The notes below the pieces were generated by a model, which saw only the letters and a program-made list of their open reading frames with translations, was not told the DNA's origin and ran no database searches. A stretch of 64,000 nt of DNA from Thalassobaculum sp. OXR-137 (GTDB lineage Bacteria; Pseudomonadota; Alphaproteobacteria; Thalassobaculales; Thalassobaculaceae), in contig NZ_CP139715.1 of NCBI RefSeq assembly GCF_034377285.1, positions 4,510,001 through 4,574,000 of the forward strand. The letters are read 5' to 3'. The translations under genes and the position numbers were made by a program. Below are positions 55,796 to 64,000 of this stretch, piece after piece; position 1 is the stretch's first letter; each line of letters begins with the position of its first letter.

Positions 55796-56574
55796 GCCTC
55801 GGACACCCGCTTGTGCTTACGGCCGGTACCCAGATAGGCCTCGATGACGTCCTCGTTGTTCATGACCTCTTCGGTCGTCCCCTGGGTCAGCAGCCGTCCC
55901 TCGGCCATGACGATGACCGGGTCGCAGAGCCGGGCGATGAAATCCATGTCGTGCTCGATCAGACAGAAAGTGTAGCCGCGCTCCTGGTTCAGGCGCTGGA
56001 TCGAGCGCGCGATCGTCTGCAGCAGCGTGCGGTTCACGCCGGCGCCGACCTCGTCCAGGAACACGATCTTGGCGTCGACCATCATGGTGCGGCCGAGCTC
56101 GAGAAGCTTCTTCTGGCCGCCGGACAGGTTGCCGGCCAGCTCGTTCTCCAGATGCGGGATCTCCAGGAACTCGATCACCTCACGGGCGCGCTGGCGGACC
56201 TTTTCCTCGACCTCGCGCACCTTGGCGAAGTTGAACCAGGCGTGGCGCAGTTGCTCGCCCGGCTGTTCGCCCGGCACCACCATCAGATTCTCAAGCACCG
56301 TCAGGCTGGAGAACTCGTGGGCGATCTGGAAGGTGCGCAACAGCCCCTTGTGGAACAGCTCGTGCGGTTCCAGCGCCGTCACATCCTCGCCGTCGAGGAA
56401 GATCATCCCCGAGGAAGGCGGGAAATGTCCCGCGATGATGTTGAAAAGGGTGGTCTTTCCGGCCCCGTTCGGGCCGATCAGGCCGGTAATCGACCCCTGC
56501 GCGATCTCCAGGGAGACCCCGTCCACCGCGCGGATGCCACCAAAGTTCTTGGTGACGTTTTCTACTCTGATCAT
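55792..56574 (-). CDS. livG: Branched-chain amino acid-type ABC ATPase LivG
   Basis: A 260-residue ATPase. Walker A GPNGAGKTT, signature LSGGQKKLLELGRTM, Walker B VFLDEVGAGVN and switch LIEHDMDF. Relative to many LivG proteins the Walker B Pro is replaced (DEVGAG), a variant also seen elsewhere. It follows the binding-protein gene after 73 bases that include a hairpin. Confidence 0.94.
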   Translation of the reverse strand: MIRVENVTKNFGGIRAVDGVSLEIAQGSITGLIGPNGAGKTTLFNIIAGHFPPSSGMIFLDGEDVTALEPHELFHKGLLRTFQIAHEFSSLTVLENLMVVPGEQPGEQLRHAWFNFAKVREVEEKVRQRAREVIEFLEIPHLENELAGNLSGGQKKLLELGRTMMVDAKIVFLDEVGAGVNRTLLQTIARSIQRLNQERGYTFCLIEHDMDFIARLCDPVIVMAEGRLLTQGTTEEVMNNEDVIEAYLGTGRKHKRVSEA

Positions 56575-56596
56575 TCAGCCAACCCGAGATCGGGAA

Positions 56597-56619
56597 ACGG
56601 TCGGGCAGCGCCCGACCGT
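56597..56619 (-). terminator. Attenuating hairpin between the binding-protein gene and livG
   Basis: A perfect 10-bp stem (ACGGTCGGGC at 56597-56606, GCCCGACCGT at 56610-56619) with a 3-base loop, then TTTCCC on the minus strand. In this position it would let most transcripts stop after the binding-protein gene, or protect that mRNA, so that more binding protein than transporter is made. Confidence 0.65.
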
Positions 56620-56647
56620 CCCCGGTTCGATCAAAACCGCCAGGCGG

Positions 56648-57832
56648 TCAGTGGTAGGACACCGTCTTCCAGGCGCCACCCTCGACGGTCGTCTCGCGGA
56701 AGCTGCCCGCGGACTCGCCCGGGCCGATCAGCTCCAGCGCGGTGCCGCCGACATAGTCGATGTCGCCGCCATCGGCGAGGATCTTCAGGGCCTTGGCCAG
56801 CTCGCCCGGATAGATCTTCTCGCCCGGAGCGTTGGCGACCTTCTCCACATGCTCCTTGTAGACCGCGCTGTCGGTGCTCCCGGCCGACTGCATGGCCAGC
56901 AGCAGAACGGCGGCGGCGTCATAGGCCTCCGGGACATACGGGTCGTCGCCCTTGAAGCCCTTGCCGCCGGCAAGGTCGGCCAGCATTTTCGCACCCGGGC
57001 TGTCGGTGCCGGGGTTGGTGCCGATGGAGCCGTCGATGGAAGCGCCGAAGTTCTCGGTCAGCGCCTCGCCGACCATGCCGTCGGGCAGCATGAACTTCTC
57101 GAAGGCACCGGTGTCCAGCGCGGCCTGGATCATGCCCTTGCCGCCCTGGTCGAGGTAGCCCGCCACGATCAGGATGTCGCCGCCGGCCGAGGCCAGGGTC
57201 GCGACTTCCGCCGAGTAGTCCGCCTTGCCGTCCTCATGGGCGGCGACGGCGGTGATCTTGCCGCCAGCCTTCTCGAAAGCGGCCTGGATGGCGTCGGCGA
57301 GACCCTTGCCGTAGTCGTTGTTGGTGTAGGTCAGCGCCGCCGACTTGATCCCCTTGGACGACAGGATGTCGCCGATGATCTCGCCCTGACGCGCGTCGGA
57401 CGGAGCGGTGCGGAAGAACAGGCCGTCGTCTTCGATCGTGCTCAGCGCCGGCGAGGTCGCCGACGGAGAGATCATGACGATGCCGTTCGGGCGGGCGACG
57501 TTGTTCAGGACCGCGGTGGTCGCGCCGGAGCAGGTCGCGCCGACAATGCCGACGACGCTCTCGGAGGTGATCAGACGGGTGGCCGCGGCCGTGGCGGCCG
57601 CCGCGTCGATGCAGGTGCTGTCACCGCGCACCGAGACGACCTTCTTGCCGCCCAGGAACAGTCCGCTGTCGGAGATCTCCTGGATCGCCATCTCTCCGCC
57701 AAGCGCCATCGGCTTGACCAGCGACTCCGTCGGGCCGGTGAAGCCCTGGAGCATGCCGATCTTCACCTCTTCCTGAGCATTGGCTGCGGTGGAGAACACC
57801 GCCGCACAGAGCAACGGTAGCAAACGTTTCAT
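56648..57832 (-). CDS. Branched-chain amino acid-type ABC substrate-binding protein (LivJ/K-like)
   Basis: A 394-residue periplasmic binding protein of the type 1 fold. The signal peptide is residues 1-20 (MKRLLPLLCAAVFSTAANAQ), and the mature part begins EEVKIGMLQGFTGPTESLV. It contains VVGIVGATCSGATTAVLNNVA and ALTYTNNDYGKGLADAIQAA. AAGGGG precedes the ATG at 57830-57832; longer frames are rejected. It is first in the Liv operon. The ligand may be an amino acid, amide or aromatic acid. Confidence 0.93.
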   Translation of the reverse strand: MKRLLPLLCAAVFSTAANAQEEVKIGMLQGFTGPTESLVKPMALGGEMAIQEISDSGLFLGGKKVVSVRGDSTCIDAAAATAAATRLITSESVVGIVGATCSGATTAVLNNVARPNGIVMISPSATSPALSTIEDDGLFFRTAPSDARQGEIIGDILSSKGIKSAALTYTNNDYGKGLADAIQAAFEKAGGKITAVAAHEDGKADYSAEVATLASAGGDILIVAGYLDQGGKGMIQAALDTGAFEKFMLPDGMVGEALTENFGASIDGSIGTNPGTDSPGAKMLADLAGGKGFKGDDPYVPEAYDAAAVLLLAMQSAGSTDSAVYKEHVEKVANAPGEKIYPGELAKALKILADGGDIDYVGGTALELIGPGESAGSFRETTVEGGAWKTVSYH

Positions 57833-58019
57833 GGTCGTTTCCCCTTGTTGGATGCCACATTCGTGGTCTGCCCCAATATACATTTGTGAACGAGGACGGC
57901 AATCGAAGCGACCATCCGGCGGACTCCGCGCGGGATGCGATAGGAGCCTCGCAATACCTTTCGCCATTGCGATATAACCTCCTAGGGTACGCTCGGACGC
58001 TGCAACCATCTGGATAATC

Positions 58020-61000
58020 ATGTCGATCAAAGCCGCGATCCATCACCTCACGCATTACCGCTACGACCGGCCGGTCAGCCTGGGTCCGCAGATCATCCGT
58101 CTGCGCCCGGCGCCATACAGCCGGACCCGTGTGATCTCGCACTCGCTGAAGGTCACCCCGGACACGCATTTCGTGAACCACCAGCAGGACCCGTACGGCA
58201 ACTGGCTGTCCCGCTTCGTGTTCCCGGAGCCGGTGCGCGAGCTGAAGATCGAGGTCGATCTCGTCGCCGACATGACGGTGTACAACCCGTTCGACTTCTT
58301 CGTGGAGGAATCGGCGGAGCAGTGGCCCTTCGCCTATCCCGAGGAACTGCGCGACGACCTCACCATCTATCTGCGTCCGGAGCCCATCGGCCCGCGCGTC
58401 CAGTCCTTCCTCGACAATCTGGACCGCTCGCAGTCCGGTACGGTGAATTTCGTCGTCGACCTGAACCGCCAGGTCTCCGAGGCGGTGAAATACCTGATCC
58501 GCATGGAGCCGGGCGTGCAGACGCCGGAGGAGACGCTGGAACTGGCCAGCGGCTCGTGCCGGGATTCGAGCTGGCTGCTGGTGCAGGTGCTGCGCCATCT
58601 GGGCTTCGCCGCCCGCTTCGTGTCCGGCTACCTGATCCAGCTCAAGCCGGACCTGGTCTCCCTGGACGGCCCGGCCGGCACGGATCACGACTTCACCGAC
58701 CTGCATGCCTGGGCCGAGGTGTACCTGCCGGGTGCAGGCTGGATCGGGCTCGACCCGACCTCGGGCCTGCTGACCGGCGAGAGCCACATCCCGCTCGCCG
58801 CCTGCCCGCACTACCGCAACGCCGCTCCGATCTCCGGCATGGCGAGCGTCGCCAAGGTCGATTTCGAATTCGACATGACGGTGAAACGGGTGGCCGAACA
58901 TCCGCGCATCACCATGCCGTTCTCGGACGATGCCTGGGAGGCACTCCACGCCCTGGGCGAGAAGGTCGACGCGGAGCTGAACGCCGGCGACGTGCGCCTG
59001 ACCATGGGCGGCGAGCCGACCTTCGTGTCGATCGACGAGTTCGAGTCCGAGGAGTGGAACACAGCCGCCGTCGGCCCGATGAAGCGCGGCCTCGCCGACG
59101 TGCTGATCCGCAAGCTGCGCAAGCGGTTCGCGCCGGGCGGCTTCCTGCATTACGGCCAGGGCAAGTGGTATCCGGGCGAGACCCTGCCGCGCTGGACCTT
59201 CTCTCTGTACTGGCGGCGGGACGAGAAGCCGATCTGGCGCGACCCCGACCTGATCGCCGGCGAGACCGAGACCCTGCAGGCCGGGCCAAAGGAGGCCGAG
59301 GCGCTGCTGAAGGCCATCGCCGAGAACCTGGCGATCCAGCGGGACTATGTGGTCCCCGCCTTCGAGGACCCCGCCGAATGGGTGCTGAAGGAGGCGAACC
59401 TTCCGGAGAACGTGACGCCGGAGAACTCCAAGCTGCGCGACGCCGAGGAGCGGCACCGGATCGCCCGGGTGTTCAGCCGCGGCCTGACCGAGCCGGCCGG
59501 CTACGTCCTGCCGGTGCAGAGCTGGCAGTCCCGGTCGATGGAAACCCGGCGCTGGAAGTCCGAGCTGTGGAAGCCGCGCCGGGGCCACGTGTTCCTGGTG
59601 CCCGGCGACAGCCCGGTCGGCTTCCGCCTGCCCCTGGGCGCCCTGCCCTACGTGCCGCCGTCGCAGTATCCCTATGTGAACATCGCCGATCCCTGGGAGG
59701 AGAAGAGCCCGCTGCCGGACTTCTCCGCCGAACGGGGTCCCGGCGAGGCGCAGGCCGGCGAGACGGCGCCGGACCAGGCCCGTGCGCGCTTCACCGCCGG
59801 CGGCGAGGTGCAGAACGTCATCGAGCAGAAGGTCGGCGAGGTTGGCGGCGCCGTGCGCACCGCCATCGCCGTGGAGCCGCGCGACGGCCGGCTGTGCGTG
59901 TTCATGCCGCCGGTGGAGCGGGTCGACGATTATCTCGACCTGCTCGACGCCGTGGAGCGGGCCGCCGCCAAGGTCGGCGTGAAGGTGCATATCGAGGGCT
60001 ACGCCCCGCCGACCGATCCGCGCCTGAACGTGATCCGCGTCGCCCCCGACCCCGGCGTGATCGAGGTGAACATCCACCCGGCAACCAGCTGGAAGGACTG
60101 CGTGGCGATCACCGAAGGCGTCTACGAGGAGGCGCGTCAGTCCCGTCTCGGCGCCGACAAGTTCATGATCGACGGCAAGCACACCGGCACCGGCGGCGGC
60201 AACCACGTGGTGGTCGGCGGCGCCAACCCGGAGGACAGCCCCTTCCTGCGCCGTCCGGACCTGCTGCGGTCGCTGATCCTGCACTGGCAGCGCCATCCGA
60301 GCCTGTCTTACCTGTTCTCCGGCCTGTTCATAGGGCCGACCAGCCAGGCGCCGCGCATCGACGACGCCCGGCACGACACGCTCTACGAGCTGGAGATCGC
60401 GCTCGGCCAGATCCCGCATCCGGACAACGGCGCCCCGCCGCCGCCCTGGCTGGTGGACCGGCTGCTGCGCAACATGCTGACCGACGTGACCGGCAACACC
60501 CACCGCTCGGAGATCTGCATCGACAAGATGTACTCGCCGGACGGCCCGACCGGACGGCTTGGGCTGGTGGAGTTCCGCGGCTTCGAGATGCCACCGGACC
60601 CGCGCATGAGCCTGGCGCAGCAGCTTCTCCTGCGCGCGCTGATCGCCCGGTTCTGGAAGTCGCCGATCGGCGGCAACTTCACCCGCTGGGGCACCACCCT
60701 GCTCGACCGGTTCATGCTGCCGCATTTCGTGTGGTCCGACTTCATGGACGTGCTGCAGGATCTGCGGCTGAACGGCTTCGACTTCCGGTCCGAATGGTAC
60801 GAGGCCCAGGCCGAGTTCCGATTCCCGTTCTGCGGCGAGGTCGAATACGAGGGCGTCCATCTGGAACTGCGCCAGGCGCTGGAGCCGTGGCACGTGCTGG
60901 GTGAGACCGGCGCCATCGGCGGCACCGCGCGCTACACGGACAGCTCCACCGAACGGCTGCAGGTCAAGCTGACGGCGCTGGATCCGGGCCGCTACGTGGT

Positions 61001-61370
61001 GACCTGCAACCAGCGCCGGATGCCGCTGCACGCCACCGAGACCAGCGGAGTCGCGGTCGGCGGCGTCCGCTTCAAGGCCTGGCGCCCCGCCATGGCGATG
61101 CATCCGGTGATCCCAGTCCATGCCCCGCTGACCTTCGACATCTACGACACCTGGTCAGGCCGGGCGCTGGGCGGTTGCGTCTATCACGTGGCGCATCCAG
61201 GCGGACGCAACTACGAGACCTTCCCGGTCAACGCCAACGAAGCCGATGCACGCAGACTTGCAAGGTTCGAGTATCATGGACATACGCCGGGCAGCTATGT
61301 TCCGGCACCTGAGATGACTCATCCCGAGTTCCCCTTGACCCTCGACCTGAGACGCGCGGCCGGAACCTGA
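58020..61370 (+). CDS. Transglutaminase-like domain fused to a DUF2126 putative amidoligase
   Basis: A 1116-residue protein. The N-terminal bacterial transglutaminase region covers residues 1-110, followed by a cysteine-protease-like transglutaminase core with triad Cys180 ([10 protein letters not shown]), His229 ([11 protein letters not shown]) and Asp245 (IGLDPTSG). From about residue 295 to the end is DUF2126 (Pfam: putative amidoligase), with [29 protein letters not shown] and [18 protein letters not shown] among its conserved stretches. It is followed after three bases by an ATP-grasp/alpha-E gene and then by another transglutaminase gene. Comparative genomics has predicted such sets to make and process small peptides, but no product is proven. 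Confidence 0.9.
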   Translation: MSIKAAIHHLTHYRYDRPVSLGPQIIRLRPAPYSRTRVISHSLKVTPDTHFVNHQQDPYGNWLSRFVFPEPVRELKIEVDLVADMTVYNPFDFFVEESAEQWPFAYPEELRDDLTIYLRPEPIGPRVQSFLDNLDRSQSGTVNFVVDLNRQVSEAVKYLIRMEPGVQTPEETLELASGSCRDSSWLLVQVLRHLGFAARFVSGYLIQLKPDLVSLDGPAGTDHDFTDLHAWAEVYLPGAGWIGLDPTSGLLTGESHIPLAACPHYRNAAPISGMASVAKVDFEFDMTVKRVAEHPRITMPFSDDAWEALHALGEKVDAELNAGDVRLTMGGEPTFVSIDEFESEEWNTAAVGPMKRGLADVLIRKLRKRFAPGGFLHYGQGKWYPGETLPRWTFSLYWRRDEKPIWRDPDLIAGETETLQAGPKEAEALLKAIAENLAIQRDYVVPAFEDPAEWVLKEANLPENVTPENSKLRDAEERHRIARVFSRGLTEPAGYVLPVQSWQSRSMETRRWKSELWKPRRGHVFLVPGDSPVGFRLPLGALPYVPPSQYPYVNIADPWEEKSPLPDFSAERGPGEAQAGETAPDQARARFTAGGEVQNVIEQKVGEVGGAVRTAIAVEPRDGRLCVFMPPVERVDDYLDLLDAVERAAAKVGVKVHIEGYAPPTDPRLNVIRVAPDPGVIEVNIHPATSWKDCVAITEGVYEEARQSRLGADKFMIDGKHTGTGGGNHVVVGGANPEDSPFLRRPDLLRSLILHWQRHPSLSYLFSGLFIGPTSQAPRIDDARHDTLYELEIALGQIPHPDNGAPPPPWLVDRLLRNMLTDVTGNTHRSEICIDKMYSPDGPTGRLGLVEFRGFEMPPDPRMSLAQQLLLRALIARFWKSPIGGNFTRWGTTLLDRFMLPHFVWSDFMDVLQDLRLNGFDFRSEWYEAQAEFRFPFCGEVEYEGVHLELRQALEPWHVLGETGAIGGTARYTDSSTERLQVKLTALDPGRYVVTCNQRRMPLHATETSGVAVGGVRFKAWRPAMAMHPVIPVHAPLTFDIYDTWSGRALGGCVYHVAHPGGRNYETFPVNANEADARRLARFEYHGHTPGSYVPAPEMTHPEFPLTLDLRRAAGT

Positions 61371-61373
61371 CCC

Positions 61374-63776
61374 ATGAGCGAGCCACAGCAGGCTGCGAAC
61401 CGATCCGATTGGGGCAGCCTCCTGGACGCCTACCGCACGCTGCCCGGCGTGGCGGACGAGTTGTTCGACAGCAAGGGCCGGGTGCGCCCGGTCTGGCAGC
61501 CGTTCCTGCGCGATCTCGCGGCACTCGACCCAGACGCGCTCGACCATGCCCTGGCGCGGGGCAGCCAGTATCTGCGCGATGCCGGGGTGTTCTTCCGGCA
61601 ATACGGCCCGACCGATTCTACGGAGCGTGACTGGCCGCTGAGCCACCTGCCGATGCTGATCGACGCCGGTGAGTGGCAGAACATCGCCACCGCCCTGATG
61701 CAGCGCGCCGACGTGCTGGAAGCGGCGATGGCCGACTTCTACGGATCGAACCGGCTGGTCGCCGACGGTGTGGTGCCGGCGCGCCTGCTGGCGTCCAATC
61801 CGGAATGGCTGCGGCCCATGGTCGGGGTCCAACCCCGGCACGTCCACTACCTGCATTTTCTCGCCTTCGACATCGGCCGCGGGCCCGATGGCAAGTGGTG
61901 GGTGCTGGGCGACCGGACCCAGGCCCCATCCGGCGCCGGCTTCGCGCTCGAGACCCGCATGGCGACCTCGCGCAGCTTCTCCTCGCTGATCAGCAGCGCG
62001 AACGTGATGCGCTTGGCCGGGTTCTTCCGCCGGTTCCGCGACACCCTGCTGGGGATGCGCGACGGCGACGGCAGTCGGGTGGCGATCCTCACCCCCGGAC
62101 CGCTGAACGACACCTATTTCGAACACTCCTACATCGCCCGCTATCTCGGCTTCATGCTGGTCCAGGGCGCCGACCTGGCGGTGAAGGAGAACCGGCTGAT
62201 GGTCCGCACGGTCAGCGGGCTGCAGCCGCTCTCGGTGGTCTGGCGCCGACTCGACGCGGAATGGACCGATCCGCTGGAACTGAACGAGAGCTCGCAGCTC
62301 GGCACACCGGGCATGATCGGGGCCCTGCGCGCCGGTTCGTTCTCCATGGTCAACGCGCTCGGCTCCGGCGCGCTGGAAGCCCGCGCCCTGATGGCCTTCA
62401 TGCCGCGCATGAGCGAGCACCTCACCGGTCAGCCCCTCGCCATGCCGAACATCGCCACCTGGTGGTGCGGCGGGCCGGGCGAGTGCGACTACGTGAAGGC
62501 CAATCTGGAGCGCATGACCATCGACAACGCCATGTCGACCCGTCTGCCTTTCGACCACGGCCCGAACGTGGTGATCGCCGGCAAGAAGACCGACGGCACC
62601 GACGTCGACCCGGCCTGGATCGACGAGAACGGCCCCCTGCTGGCCGGCCAGGAGATCGTCTCGCTGTCCACCGCCCCGGCCCTTGTCGACGGCAAGCTGG
62701 AGGCCCGGCCAATGAGCCTGCGGGTCTTCGTCGCCCGTTCCGGCAACGGCTGGGTGGTGATGCCCGGCGGCTTCGCGCGGATCGGCCATTCGGCGGAGAG
62801 CGCCGACATCTCCATGCAGCGCGGCGGCGCGGTCTCGGATGTGTGGGTGGTGTCGGACGATGCCGGACCGGTGGACACCCTGCTGGACACCGGCGGCGGC
62901 GTGCCGAAGCGGACCCAGGACGTCACCCTGCCGAGCACGGCGGCCGACAACCTGTTCTGGCTCGGCCGGTATGTGGAGCGGGCCGACTTCAAGCTGCGGC
63001 TGCTGCGGTCCTTCCACATCCGTCTGGCGGAGACCGGAGGCGAGGACTACCCGCTGGCGGCGATGCTGTCCCACTATCTGGAGTCCCTGTCGATCGACGC
63101 GATGGAGTCGATCTCGGACGGCTTGCTGGACGACCTGCGCGCCGCCCTGCGCAGTTCCGGCCAGGTGCGCGACCGGTTCTCCACCGATGCCTGGAACGCG
63201 CTGGTCGACCTGACCCGCACCACCGAGATGTTCGCCGAGCGGATCCAGCCGGGCGACGACGCGTCCCGCGCCTTCAGCGTCCTGCTGCGCAAGATCGCCG
63301 GGTTCGCCGGCCTGGTGCACGAGAACATGTACCGGTCGACCGGCTGGCGCTTCCTCGGCATCGGCCGGGCGGTCGAGCGCGCGGGCGCGATGATGCATTT
63401 CCTGCGGGTCTGCACCGATCCCGAGGCGCCGGAAGGCGCACTGGACCTGGCGATCGAGGTCGGCGATTCCGTGATGACCCACCGCCGCCGCTACGCCGCG
63501 GGGACGAGCCGGGACACGGTCATCGACCTGCTGATGCTCGACGACATGAACCCACGCTCCGTGCTGCAGCAGCTCATGGCGATCGACGATCACGCCTCCT
63601 ACCTGCCGGTCACGGTCGAGGAGGTCCGGATGACGCCGTTCCAGCGCAAGGTGCTGGAGATCAAGACCGCGCTGACCACCGCCGCACCAGGGGAGATCAC
63701 CCCGGATCGGTTCGACGCCCTGTCGGCCGACACCGCGTCCCTGTCCGGCCTTCTGGCCGATACCTATCTGCATTAG
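61374..63776 (+). CDS. Circularly permuted ATP-grasp fused to an alpha-E domain
   Basis: An 800-residue fusion. The N-terminal part (about residues 1-480) is the CP_ATPgrasp_2 ligase domain (COG2308), with LRPMVGVQPRHVHYLHFLAF, LGDRTQAPSGAGFALETR and GWVVMPGGFARIG as visible family stretches. The C-terminal part (from about residue 520) is an alpha-E domain (COG2307) beginning STAADNLFWLGRYVERAD. In many genomes these are two adjacent genes. The gene follows the amidoligase by three bases and precedes a second transglutaminase gene by nine, so all three are co-translated. An ATP-dependent peptide-bond-forming role is inferred. Confidence 0.9.
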   Translation: MSEPQQAANRSDWGSLLDAYRTLPGVADELFDSKGRVRPVWQPFLRDLAALDPDALDHALARGSQYLRDAGVFFRQYGPTDSTERDWPLSHLPMLIDAGEWQNIATALMQRADVLEAAMADFYGSNRLVADGVVPARLLASNPEWLRPMVGVQPRHVHYLHFLAFDIGRGPDGKWWVLGDRTQAPSGAGFALETRMATSRSFSSLISSANVMRLAGFFRRFRDTLLGMRDGDGSRVAILTPGPLNDTYFEHSYIARYLGFMLVQGADLAVKENRLMVRTVSGLQPLSVVWRRLDAEWTDPLELNESSQLGTPGMIGALRAGSFSMVNALGSGALEARALMAFMPRMSEHLTGQPLAMPNIATWWCGGPGECDYVKANLERMTIDNAMSTRLPFDHGPNVVIAGKKTDGTDVDPAWIDENGPLLAGQEIVSLSTAPALVDGKLEARPMSLRVFVARSGNGWVVMPGGFARIGHSAESADISMQRGGAVSDVWVVSDDAGPVDTLLDTGGGVPKRTQDVTLPSTAADNLFWLGRYVERADFKLRLLRSFHIRLAETGGEDYPLAAMLSHYLESLSIDAMESISDGLLDDLRAALRSSGQVRDRFSTDAWNALVDLTRTTEMFAERIQPGDDASRAFSVLLRKIAGFAGLVHENMYRSTGWRFLGIGRAVERAGAMMHFLRVCTDPEAPEGALDLAIEVGDSVMTHRRRYAAGTSRDTVIDLLMLDDMNPRSVLQQLMAIDDHASYLPVTVEEVRMTPFQRKVLEIKTALTTAAPGEITPDRFDALSADTASLSGLLADTYLH

Positions 63777-63785
63777 GGCCGGGGC

Positions 63786-64000
63786 ATGCTCTACGACATC
63801 ACCCTGAAGATCGAGTACGCCTATGACAGCCTCGCCGACGCGGGCCGGCACATCCTGCGGCTGACGCCCGCCACCCTGCCCGGTCGACAGCGGGTCATCG
63901 CTTCGTCCCTCGACGTGGCACCGATCCCCACCGAACAGGGCCTTTTCTTCGACTTCTTCGACAACCGGTGCATCAACATCTCCTATGACGGGGCCGTGGA
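63786..64000 (+). CDS. Transglutaminase-family protein (5' part)
   Basis: The first 71 codons of a gene that leaves the window. The sequence starts MLYDITLKIEYAYDSLADAG, then RHILRLTPATLPGRQRV. This is the bacterial transglutaminase N-terminal domain, as in the separate COG1305 partner of DUF2126/ATP-grasp/alpha-E clusters. The ATG at 63786 is nine bases after the preceding stop. The catalytic Cys is beyond the edge. Confidence 0.85.
   Translation, partial: MLYDITLKIEYAYDSLADAGRHILRLTPATLPGRQRVIASSLDVAPIPTEQGLFFDFFDNRCINISYDGAV

Noticed and set aside
57621-61121. A 1166-codon minus-strand frame across the transglutaminase/DUF2126 gene
   Set aside because: It is antisense to a gene with recognisable catalytic motifs, and its own product has no family resemblance.
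61155-63851. An 898-codon minus-strand frame across the ATP-grasp/alpha-E gene
   Set aside because: It is a shadow frame for the same reasons; the plus strand carries the conserved domains.

Overview
This window (about two-thirds G+C, dense coding on both strands, few gaps) looks like the chromosome of a free-living, probably aquatic alphaproteobacterium of the Rhodospirillales/Thalassobaculales kind. Pointers are a branched-chain 2-oxoacid dehydrogenase operon, three chemoreceptors, several ABC importers for organic nitrogen compounds, a form-II-like molybdenum hydroxylase, two gamma-butyrobetaine-hydroxylase-like oxygenases, a DUF2126 amidoligase cluster and dispersed palindromic repeats. 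The assignment is inferred from gene content only. No rRNA, tRNA, CRISPR, phage or complete insertion sequence was recognised.

Layout. 1-5 kb: 5' part of an AceE-like thiamine enzyme, a FadL-type porin, an Atm1-like ABC exporter and a Phd/VapC-type toxin-antitoxin pair. 5-10 kb: threonine aldolase and two tandem paralogous chemoreceptors. 10-13 kb: a dipeptide-type binding protein divergent from a gamma-butyrobetaine-hydroxylase-like oxygenase. 13-18 kb: a four-gene operon (E1alpha-E1beta-E2-E3) for branched-chain 2-oxoacid oxidation, divergent from a LysR regulator. 19-23 kb: a second LysR gene, a second oxygenase and an APH-like kinase/P-loop fusion.

23-29.5 kb: a 600-base repeat-rich gap (palindromic elements and a 69-base copy of the aroQ 3' end), then a divergent locus combining a type II dehydroquinase homologue with altered active-site residues, a KstD-like flavoprotein, a Gfo/Idh/MocA dehydrogenase, a TIM-barrel isomerase, a small dimeric-barrel protein and an SDR. 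The set would suit catabolism of a cyclitol- or quinate-like ring. An AraC regulator closes this region.

31-38 kb: a polyamine/opine-type ABC importer in one operon with an AbgB-like M20 hydrolase and a dimethylarginine-hydrolase-like amidinohydrolase; this reads as uptake and hydrolysis of an N-acyl or guanidino compound. 38-44 kb: an MBL hydrolase divergent from a YtcJ-like amidohydrolase, then a three-subunit molybdenum hydroxylase (FAD, 2Fe-2S, Mo subunits). 44-52.8 kb: a PAS_5 protein, a soluble CZB chemoreceptor, a siderophore-interacting reductase behind a Fur-box-like site, and an RND efflux pair divergent from its TetR regulator across a perfect operator-like palindrome. 52.8-57.8 kb: a complete Liv-type importer. 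58-64 kb: a transglutaminase/DUF2126 amidoligase, an ATP-grasp/alpha-E fusion and a second transglutaminase, a conserved but functionally unassigned peptide-ligase system.

The best candidates for new biology are the 23-29 kb ring-catabolism locus with its unusual AroQ homologue, and the amidoligase cluster at the right edge. The palindromic element at 23.2 kb, which has a filled and an empty site within 350 bases of each other, is the clearest direct trace of genome change.
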